A stretch of DNA of 64,000 bases from Aldehydirespirator sp965220345. GTDB taxonomy: Bacteria; Actinomycetota; Acidimicrobiia; Acidimicrobiales; Aldehydirespiratoraceae. Positions 27,416-39,300 of the stretch are shown here, one piece after another. Positions within the stretch are counted from its first letter, which is position 1. Each line of letters starts with the position of its first letter. The DNA lies in NCBI GenBank assembly GCA_965220345.1, contig OZ244822.1:1922001-1986000 (forward strand), written 5' to 3'. The notes beneath the pieces were generated by a model. The model was not told the DNA's origin. It ran no database searches and worked only from the letters and a program-made list of their open reading frames with translations. The translations under genes and the position numbers were made by a program.

Positions 27416-28687
27416 ATGATGGATTTGCTTAATGATTTGCGGGCTCGGGGGCTGGTTCAAGACACCACCGACCAAGCTGCACTGCGCCAACTGCTTGACA
27501 CGGCACCCGCGACACTGTATTTAGGCATTGATCCCAGCGCTAACAGCTTGCATGTCGGCCATCTGGTAGGTGTGCTGGTGTTGCGTCGTTTTGCTGATGC
27601 TGGCCACCGCCCGCTGGCTCTAGTCGGAGGTGCCACTGGCATGATCGGCGATCCCAGCGGACGCTCCGATGAACGCAATCTGCTGGATGCGGCCACGCTG
27701 GAAGCCAACGCTGCTGCCATTGAGCGCCAACTTAGGCGACTGCTGGACTTCGATGATGCCACAGGTGCGCGGCTAGTCAACAACTATCACTGGACTCAAG
27801 ATGTGACGCTGATTGACTTCCTGCGTGATGTCGGCAAGCACGTCACCGTCAACCAGATGATCGCCAAAGACTCGGTGCGAGCCCGAATGCAAGGCGACCA
27901 GGGCATCTCCTTCACTGAGTTCAGCTACATGCTGTTGCAGGCTTTCGATTTCTGGTGGCAGTTTGAGCATTACGACTGTCGCCTACAAGTGGGCGGCTCC
28001 GACCAGTGGGGCAACATCTGTGCAGGCATAGACCTCGTGCGCCGCCGCAGTGGTGCAGCAGTGCATGGCCTGACTTGGCCTTTGATGACTCGAACCGACG
28101 GCACCAAGTTCGGTAAGACAGCCGAAGGGGCGGTGTGGCTTGATGCTGAACGCACCCTGCCGTTCGAGTTGCATCAATACTTCGTCAACACCGATGACGC
28201 AGATGTTGAGCGGCTGCTGCTGCAACTCACTTTGTTGCCCGTGGCCGAAGTGACAGAGATCATGGCCGAGCATTCCTCGGCACCCCACAAGCGTTGTGCT
28301 CAGCGACGTTTAGCTGATGAGCTATGCACGCTGGTTCACGACACCAAAGCCACCGAGCAGGCTGTTCTAGCTGCCGAAGCCCTCTTCGGCGATGGGGATT
28401 CGGCATCTGTGTTGTCAGTCCAGCAACTGCAAGCACTGCGAGGCATAGTGCCCGAGACCGAACTAGCAGGTTCAGCTGTGGGCACAGATGAGCCTCTAGT
28501 AGATGTGCTTGTGGCTACCGGCGTTTGCAGTTCACGCTCCGATGCTCGTCGTGCTATTGGTGCCAAAGGAATCCGCGTAAACGGTCAGAGAGCGGCTTCC
28601 CTGAGTGATCGCCTTGAGTTGGTAGGCGGGCGTTACGCGCTGCTGCAGCGAGGTCGTCGCCAACGGCATCTGTTGGTGATCAACTAG
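27416..28687 (+). CDS. tyrS: Tyrosine-tRNA ligase
   Basis: TyrRS charges tRNA-Tyr. It has 423 residues, normal for the bacterial enzyme. The HIGH motif appears as HVGH (residues 46-49), the KMSKS loop as KFGKT (~231-235), and the tRNA/tyrosine pocket as YMLLQAFDFWWQ and VGGSDQWGN. A C-terminal S4 RNA-binding domain is present (VLVATGVCSSRSDARRAIGAKGIRVNG). The start ATG 27416 follows AAGGAGG, with ATG 27419 directly behind. No T-box leader was seen in the 80 bases upstream. Confidence 0.97.
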   Translation: MMDLLNDLRARGLVQDTTDQAALRQLLDTAPATLYLGIDPSANSLHVGHLVGVLVLRRFADAGHRPLALVGGATGMIGDPSGRSDERNLLDAATLEANAAAIERQLRRLLDFDDATGARLVNNYHWTQDVTLIDFLRDVGKHVTVNQMIAKDSVRARMQGDQGISFTEFSYMLLQAFDFWWQFEHYDCRLQVGGSDQWGNICAGIDLVRRRSGAAVHGLTWPLMTRTDGTKFGKTAEGAVWLDAERTLPFELHQYFVNTDDADVERLLLQLTLLPVAEVTEIMAEHSSAPHKRCAQRRLADELCTLVHDTKATEQAVLAAEALFGDGDSASVLSVQQLQALRGIVPETELAGSAVGTDEPLVDVLVATGVCSSRSDARRAIGAKGIRVNGQRAASLSDRLELVGGRYALLQRGRRQRHLLVIN

Positions 28688-29310
28688 CCCAACCAGCCCA
28701 GACCGATCAACTCCCTCAGACCGATCAACTAGAACAACCAGCCCAGAGGTGATCAACTACCCCTAGGCCGCAGACCAAGACCCGCAAAGAAGCAGACCAA
28801 GACTCGCAAAGAAAAAGACCGCAAAGATCTGCTCAGAAAAAGACCTGCAAAAGACCTGCAAAATCCCGCAGAGAAAACCCGCAAAAAAATTTATGGGACG
28901 GTGAGGTTGCAGTGTCGTGTTGTGGTCGCTAACTTAGCGAGTCGCTCTTGTCGGGGCTGCAAGCCCACGACGAGGACAAGTGCCATCGGCACGACCGGGT
29001 TCGGCTGTCTAAGCCCTCTCCGCAATCGTCGCCGGTGCATGATTGCTTCTTGAAAACGGAAGAGACGGACGCATAGCGAGTGCGGGCATCGGCTCGGTTT
29101 GCGTAAACCGAGGTGATGTCTGTCAATTCAAGGTTCGGCGTACCTGCCGAACCGCCCGGTTGTTTCGACAACCGGTGAGCCGAAGTCCTCACCGCACCCA
29201 AGCGGAGAGGCATGGCTCTCTGAACGCACGGCTGCCGACGCACCCGGCCCAGCCGGGAAGGCAAGCCGAGCAACCCGATCTAAAGCCCGGCTACGGCTGG
29301 TGCCCAAGAT
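28688..29310 (+). other. rRNA operon upstream region and leader
   Basis: There is no gene here. Directly after tyrS two related GATCAACT-containing segments occur. About 28769-28890 is a purine-rich run made of variants of AGACC.GCAAA. The leader then contains three perfect 8-bp hairpins in a row: 29093-29112 (loop GCGT), 29132-29153 (loop GTACCT) and 29156-29175 (loop TTCG). The rRNA promoter must lie in this region but I could not place it with certainty. Confidence 0.6.
28769..28890 (+). repeat. Degenerate purine-rich tandem repeat
   Basis: Units such as AGACCAAGACCCGCAAAG, AGACCAAGACTCGCAAAG and AGACCTGCAAA repeat with variable length up to the run of A at about 28884-28889. It is non-coding on the + strand. 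It lies about 420 bases before the 16S gene, where UP-like or factor-binding sites are often found. Confidence 0.6.
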
Positions 29311-30840
<1,530 letters not shown>

Positions 30841-30997
30841 AGAACTCAACGATCTGCCTACTGTTCGAGTTAGTAGTTAGTTGAGTGTCTCCCAGTTAAG
30901 GCACTCACTAATGTGCTCGTCTCTTCCGTTTTGAGGGAGCAGTCAACGCACTGCTTTCTTGATGGGCGCAATGCGATGTGCAATGCTCTGACGGTTT

Positions 30998-31050
30998 ACG
31001 CTGACAGTTTATGCTGACAGTTTTATGCTGACAGTTTTATGCTGACAGTT
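30998..31050 (+). repeat. Tandem 13-14 bp repeat in rRNA spacer
   Basis: Four near-identical units (one beginning ACG, three beginning ATG, all continuing CTGACAGTTT with three or four T) follow each other directly. Unit length alternates between 13 and 14 because of the T-run. Confidence 0.8.
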
Positions 31051-31096
31051 TGTTGCAATATCGTTGTATCGCCCAGTGATCGTTTCTTGAGAATTG

Positions 31097-31111
31097 CATA
31101 GCGAGCACGAG
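31097..31111 (+). other. 5' strand of the 23S processing stem
   Basis: CATAGCGAGCACGAG is exactly complementary to CTCGTGCTCGCTATG at 34259-34273, on the other side of the 23S gene. Four further pairs (two wobble) extend it inward. This long-range stem is the usual RNase III processing site of pre-23S rRNA. Confidence 0.8.
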
Positions 31112-31139
31112 TATCTTTCGTAAAGATGCAATAAAAATA

Positions 31140-34236
<3,097 letters not shown>

Positions 34237-34258
34237 TTTTCGCATCGCACGCTCGGTG

Positions 34259-34273
34259 CTCGTGCTCGCTATG
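34259..34273 (+). other. 3' strand of the 23S processing stem
   Basis: Perfect complement of 31097-31111 over 15 bases. The position just after the 23S 3' end agrees with RNase III processing. Confidence 0.8.
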
Positions 34274-34393
34274 GAGTTCATCAAGAGACGATCTTCGTCT
34301 CTGAAGCATCTGGTTTCGGCCCAGAATGCTTATGTGAGTTCTGCCTTTAGAAGGTTCGGCCTTCAGGTAAATCGCACAAGATATGACAACAGG

Positions 34394-34512
<119 letters not shown>

Positions 34513-34522
34513 TCTCCTAACC

Positions 34523-34559
34523 CAGAAGACCCCGCTGACATGTTTGGCGGGGTCTTCTG
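34523..34559 (+). terminator. rRNA operon terminator
   Basis: CAGAAGACCCCGC (34523-34535) pairs perfectly with GCGGGGTCTTCTG (34547-34559), 13 bp with an 11-base loop, ten bases after the 5S end. A mutated copy of this hairpin occurs at 48009-48053. Confidence 0.9.
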
Positions 34560-34599
34560 CGTTATCTTCACTCTCATTGAGAACTGCTAATGTGGGTTC

Positions 34600-34668
34600 A
34601 TGACCACAGTTCAGTTACGGAGCATCAAAGCTATGATGATGCATCTGCACGGCTATCACAGTCACTGA
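34600..34668 (+). pseudogene. 5' remnant of a coiled-coil gene
   Basis: TAATGT plus six bases (GGGTTC) leads into ATG 34600, and the frame reads MTTVQ, identical to the start of the remnant at 48087. It then diverges (LRSIKAMMMH...) and stops at 34666. Only the promoter and the first five codons are family-like. It sits directly behind the rRNA terminator. Confidence 0.6.
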
Positions 34669-34687
34669 GTTTTGCTGCTTGGCAGCG

Positions 34688-35035
34688 TCAGATGCCGACG
34701 GTGCCAAGTGCGTCTGTTCGAACTTTCGCAAGCAACGGGTCGCTTTCGCCGTGTTCATTTTTGGCTCTAATCTCGATTTCGTATTCAGTGTCAGGCTCTA
34801 AATCAACAAGTCCACAGCCGGTCAGCGGAGTCACGAAACCTATACTCCACTTGTTGTCACCAGCTTTGCGAAACCTGACAATATAGGTAATCGGCGGAAT
34901 CCATTCCGCCTCCACTCCGTCACCATTTCCATTTCCTACTGTGTTCAACACGATGGAGAACGTGCCTGTGCGACCGTCCCAAGATACAGGAGGCCTATCC
35001 TGTTTAGCTGTTGACCAAAACTCTTGACGACTCAT
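34688..35035 (-). CDS. Small fibronectin type III domain protein
   Basis: This 115-residue protein is essentially one fibronectin type III domain. The conserved Trp in PVSWDGR, the strand YIVRFRKAGDNKW, then LVDLEPDTEYEIEIRAKNEHGES and the last strand LLAKVRTDA are all visible. It has no signal peptide or transmembrane segment. ATG 35035 follows AGGAGG seven bases upstream, and the upstream gene stops only two bases before it, so the two form an operon. FN3 domains mediate protein-protein or carbohydrate contacts. Here it may work with the membrane protein encoded just upstream. Confidence 0.8.
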   Translation of the reverse strand: MSRQEFWSTAKQDRPPVSWDGRTGTFSIVLNTVGNGNGDGVEAEWIPPITYIVRFRKAGDNKWSIGFVTPLTGCGLVDLEPDTEYEIEIRAKNEHGESDPLLAKVRTDALGTVGI

Positions 35036-35037
35036 CG

Positions 35038-35310
35038 CTAGTCCTCCTGCTTAGACTCAGAATCGTTGATATAGCGCCAACGATACGAAGACTCGGATTG
35101 AGTATCTCTTCTTGATGCGCTCAACATGCCCTCAATCCAACCAATCCGATCACGTAGGTTACCTTCAAGAGCATTAATCCGATCATGAATACGGTACATT
35201 TCACGACGAAAATCTCTGACTGTGTTCTGGATCAGGATTGCTAGGCTGACTCCGACACCAGCAATAGCCACGAGAAGGACGACGAGTTGAATCCATGTGT
35301 CTCCGTTCAT
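35038..35310 (-). CDS. Small membrane protein with coiled coil
   Basis: This 90-residue protein starts at ATG 35310, which has AAAGGAG seven bases upstream; the open frame to 35388 is not needed. An N-terminal transmembrane helix spans residues ~7-30 (WIQLVVLLVAIAGVGVSLAIL). A helical, heptad-like segment follows (RREMYRIHDRINALEGNLRDRIGWIEGML), then a polar tail. Layout and the RI..RI.ALEG pattern resemble the coiled-coil genes at 35687 and 50766 (RIDMRVARIEGHL), so it may be a distant member. It is followed by the FN3 gene. Confidence 0.75.
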   Translation of the reverse strand: MNGDTWIQLVVLLVAIAGVGVSLAILIQNTVRDFRREMYRIHDRINALEGNLRDRIGWIEGMLSASRRDTQSESSYRWRYINDSESKQED

Positions 35311-35686
35311 GAGATGCTCCTTTCTGTGAAATGACGGCGGGCTTTGCTTAGAACCACTATTATGCATGTTACAATGGCAGAATAGCAAACGCCAACTAGG
35401 AAAGTCCGCTTAGAAGCCCAATGCCGCAAAGCACAGCGGACTCCACCGGTGGTTATGACGCGTGGTCGGCGCAGTGTCTCGCAGATTTGCGGGTTCGTCA
35501 CCCTACATACGCGAATCTCGCCGCGGATCCTGGGCGCAGGGTGGATGCCACCGGTGGAGTGGCCCCACCATCGGACTGCTAGGATGAGTAGAGAGGCTCT
35601 TTAGATCTCAAGCTTTCTTCTAAGGTTATCTGATATTTTTCGGTGGTATTTGTTGCATTCTCGTTGAGGCATGCTAAGATGGGTTC
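35311..35686. other. Divergent intergenic region with inverted repeats
   Basis: The region lies between the minus-strand FN3 operon and the plus-strand coiled-coil gene. It contains an exact 13-bp inverted repeat (35440-35452 with 35548-35560, core CCACCGGTGG), an exact 8-bp one (AGTCCGCT 35403-35410 with AGCGGACT 35435-35442) and, from 35613, a promoter block that is repeated at 50692-50765. A 64-codon minus frame here has one hydrophobic stretch but overlaps the better supported gene start at 35310, so it is left out. Confidence 0.6.
35653..35680 (+). promoter_or_regulatory. Promoter of coiled-coil gene, leaderless
   Basis: TTGCAT (35653-35658), 16 bases, then TAAGAT (35675-35680) and exactly six bases before ATG 35687. 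There is no Shine-Dalgarno sequence. The same block precedes the paralog at 50766. Confidence 0.65.
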
Positions 35687-36115
35687 ATGACTGAAGTAGA
35701 GATTGCGTATTTCGTTGCCCTGGCCTTCGGTTTCGTGGGTGTTATCTGGCATCAGCAGCGCACTACCAGCAAGCTGCGATCCGAGACCCGCGAGGATGCC
35801 CGCGAGACGCGGGGCTTGATCGAGACCCTGCGTACTGAGACCCGAGAGGATTCCCGCGAGATGCGAGGATCCATCGACAAATTGCGTGACGACACCACTG
35901 CGTCGATCGAGAATCAGCGCACCGACACCACTGCGTCGATTGAGAACCTGCGTGCTCAGAACGCTCGCGAGCATGCCGACTTGCGCGGTGAGATCAGTAA
36001 GGTCAGCGATCGTGTGTATCGCCTTGACATGCGGGTGCATCGCATTGACATGCGTGTGGCTCGTATTGAGGGGCATCTGAGGATGCCCCCGACAGACGAT
36101 CCCGATCCCGACTGA
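35687..36115 (+). CDS. Membrane-anchored coiled-coil protein (paralog A)
   Basis: A 142-residue protein of unrecognised family. Residues ~4-20 (VEIAYFVALAFGFVGVIW) form one transmembrane segment, followed by a basic HQQRTTSKLR. The remainder is one long charged helix. It holds two 11-residue units beginning TTASIEN (33-bp repeats at 35894-35926 and 35927-35959) and the heptad-like YRLDMRVHRIDMRVARIEGHL, ending in an Asp/Pro tail. An eleven-residue period fits a right-handed or straight coiled coil. It precedes the giant surface protein by 201 bases, and the whole pair recurs at 50766-51514. A role as membrane partner or spacer for the giant protein is a guess from the neighbourhood only. Confidence 0.75.
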   Translation: MTEVEIAYFVALAFGFVGVIWHQQRTTSKLRSETREDARETRGLIETLRTETREDSREMRGSIDKLRDDTTASIENQRTDTTASIENLRAQNAREHADLRGEISKVSDRVYRLDMRVHRIDMRVARIEGHLRMPPTDDPDPD

Positions 36116-36270
36116 CCGCTTCCGGCTGGCGAGCCGCTGTTGAGTCGCCATTCGGGCACTGAGGCGGATTTACTGCTGCCTGCCTGCGGATACTCTTACC
36201 CGCTAGTACCTAGTATTGGGACCAACGGTGTTGTTCGGCTTGCCCGTTAGGGGCTGCTAGGATGGTCTGG

Positions 36271-36300
36271 CTTCGGCCGAAGTTAGGCATGCCTATAGAG
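36271..36300 (+). promoter_or_regulatory. Adjacent palindromes and promoter before giant gene 1
   Basis: CTTCGGCCGAAG (36271-36282) and TAGGCATGCCTA (36284-36295) are two perfect 12-bp palindromes separated by one base. A -10-like TATAGA overlaps the end of the second one (36294-36299), 17 bases before ATG 36317. The second palindrome is conserved before giant gene 2 (51475-51486), the first is decayed there. Confidence 0.5.
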
Positions 36301-36316
36301 AGGTTTAGTCAAGTCG

Positions 36317-39300
36317 ATGAGCGAGCAGAATGCTAGAAGAGACCAGGATGGGAGAGTTGTTGTGCTAGAGGCACATGAGTCTGGACGAGAGCGTTTGAGC
36401 CCGCGCTCGGGGCTGCACAGGCCGCGTCGTCTTGAAATCTTGCGGGGGGGGGGGGTGAGCGCTTTGAGACCTGCGCGCTGTCAACTAGCGAGCCGCTTGA
36501 GTTTGAGGCTTGTTACCGCAGCGCTCACGACTGTGCTGCTCGCAGCTCTGCTAGTGGTCGCGCCTGGCATAGCGGTGCTGGCTCCTCAACCCGCAGAAGC
36601 GCAGACCCCTCCGACTGCGAATGCTGACGGGTCGTTTACTGTTGCCGCTGACTGGGCGTTGATACCGTCTGGTTTAGGTGCTGGTGATCGTTTCAGGCTG
36701 CTGTTCTCTACATCTGGGATGCGTAAAAATAAGGGTACTACGGCTCAGTTTAATCAGTATGTCCAGACTCATGCTGCTAAGGGGCATGCATCAATCCAGC
36801 CTTATGCTAGCCATTTTAGGGCTATGGTGAGTACCTCGAATAATGAGCAAAGAAATGTAAGAGAGTTTGTAGAAAATCTTGGTTTGAACATTGATCTTTC
36901 TAAAGAGGGTCTTGGCGAACCCATTCGAGCCGTAGCGCAGGGGCCTGATGTGGATGTTGTTGTTTATTGGCTGAATGGTGTGAAGATAGCCGCTGATGGC
37001 CGCGACTTACTAACCGGCTCATGGGGGAGTAATAATACGTCGGATCGTGATGAATCTGGTAACACTAAAACAGCTGCTGAGCATTGGACTGGTTTAACAA
37101 CGGGTTTGGGCCCTTTTATTGGCGCTTTTCCTTTGAATGATCGTGAATGTGCTGCAGCAGGAAATGCTTCGGGTAATCGCTTGTATGATTCGTTTCGCTA
37201 TTGTACAAATACACAAAAAGCGGAATTCAATTCATCGCTTTCTATTTTTGGTTTATCGCCCGAGTTTGTGGTGATTGGAACGTCAACTGATCCGACTGTC
37301 AGCATTGTGCCTTCTAGCAACACTGCGGTTGCTGAGGGTAATGATGTCTCGTTTACGGTGTCTGTAGACTCGGCGCAGACAGCGGATTTTGATGTGGATG
37401 TTTATATTGATCCTGTTTACACAACTAATGCTGCAGGTAGTAGAGGCACGTCTGGTATTCGTACTGCGACTATTACAGCGAGCCAAACGTCAACTACATT
37501 GACTGTCACTACCGAAGATGACAGTGTGGATGATCCTGGGCTTGGTGTTACCGCGACGATCGTTGCTCGTAACCGTTATCAGGTTTCATCTACAGCGGGT
37601 TCTGCGACCGCACCAGTTACAGAGACTGAGCAGACGACAGTAACATTGTCTGGTACGGCCTTTATCCTCGAAGAGAGTTCTCGCACGGGATCTCTGACAG
37701 TGTCTTTGAGTCGCAGCCTAGTGGCCGATGAAGTTATTGTTGTGCCGCTCATGTTATCCACTACAACGGGCGCTCGTATTGGTGGTAGTACTCCCGATTT
37801 TACGGTGACCGCTAGGGGCACGGGTGTGAGTTTGTCTGCGGAGACTTCTGCTAACCCTATTTTGACGTTCAGTGGTGCTGGCGCACAAAACGGTGAGCTT
37901 GTTTTTACGGGCACCTCAAACGCAGATGGCGACACTGATACCGACACGGTTAGAGTTGCCATTAATTCGTCGGCTCTGTCGAGTCAGTCTAGCACTAACG
38001 TGAGCGGTGGAGTTACTTCTGTTTCATCGAAACTTTCTGGCACTTTGAGTATTCTTGATGCTCAAGGCGTTGCAGCTCAGGTTAAGCCGGGGACTTTCCA
38101 GAGCACGCGTCGTGGTGCTCCTGCGAGGTCGTGTGATGCTACGTTGCAAGTGTCGGAGTATTCTCGTACGCGGCCTGTGTCTGATTGTTTTTTGTTGAGG
38201 TTGTTGTCGGCGCCTCCTGCGTCTACTGTGCAAGGTGCTAATAATGGTGTGTTGATTGTGCCGTCGGTGGATAACGGTGCGGTGCGTGTGTCGACTCAGC
38301 CGTGGGTTTGGCCTACTGACTGGGATCGTGATTTGTTTTTTGAGGTTTGGCCCGTGAATGACAAGAAAGATAATCCAGGCGGGAAGCGTACTGCGACTGT
38401 GAGCTTCGCAGCGAAAGTGTATAAGCCGGGCACAGCAATTGCTAATCTTGAAGATGTGCCTGGTGCGTTATATCAGAATATGCCTACTGTGGAAGTGACA
38501 GTGGTTGATATTGATCCGACTGTTGTGGTTTTGGGGGCGGCTGATACGCCTGATGGTTCGGCTACCGAGGGTGTTTCTTCTGATACAGCCAAATTTAAAC
38601 TGTCGTTGGGGAGGGGGTTGGTTGCTGGTGAGGTGTTGAGTGTGCCGTTGTCTTTTTCGGGTGCGACGCTTGGTACTGAGTTTTCGGTTGGGTTGGATGG
38701 TTCGCCTTCGGGGGTGGTTTATAGTAATAGTGTTGTGACTTTTACGGGGCCTTCTGCTGCGGCGGCGACTTTGGTGGTGTCTGCGCTTGGTGATAGTAAT
38801 TCTGTGTCTGAGCGGGTGTCTGTAGCGATTCCTGCGTCTTCGGGTAGCACTTCGGGGTTGATGACTGCGTCTGGGCTTGCTGGTGGCGCTACGGGTTCGG
38901 GTTCTGCGGTGTTTGTGTTGTTGGATTCTGCGAGTCCTGTGACGGTTGGTGTGCCTGATGGTGTGCTACGGATCACTGAAGGTGGTTCGGGTAGTTACAC
39001 GGTGGCGTTGACTATGGATCCGTCGGCTGATGTGACGGTTAGTTTTTCTAGTAGTGCTTCGTCGGTTTTGGCGGCTCCAGCGTCTGTTACGATTGCTGAT
39101 GATGCTAATTGGGCGAATCCGCGTACAGTAACTTTGCGGTCTGCGAATAACTTTAATGATCATCCTGATAGGACTGTTACGATTAGTCATAGTGTGTCTT
39201 CTACTGATAGCACATATCAGAATCTTACTGTGGAGGATGCTACGGTTGTGGTGGTTGACGACGAGACGACTGACTATTACATACGTCGTACTGGTGATGG

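Noticed and set aside
29000..29310. tRNA gene in the rRNA leader
   Set aside because: The three hairpins are consecutive simple stems and do not form a cloverleaf. No conserved T-loop sequence was found.
34590..34886. Plus-strand 98-residue frame behind the rRNA operon
   Set aside because: It is the antisense of the FN3 gene, whose domain pattern and ribosome-binding site are clear.
35307..35501. Minus-strand 64-residue frame with a hydrophobic segment
   Set aside because: It overlaps the start of the better supported gene at 35310 in another frame and crosses the inverted repeats. No ribosome-binding site or leaderless box fits.
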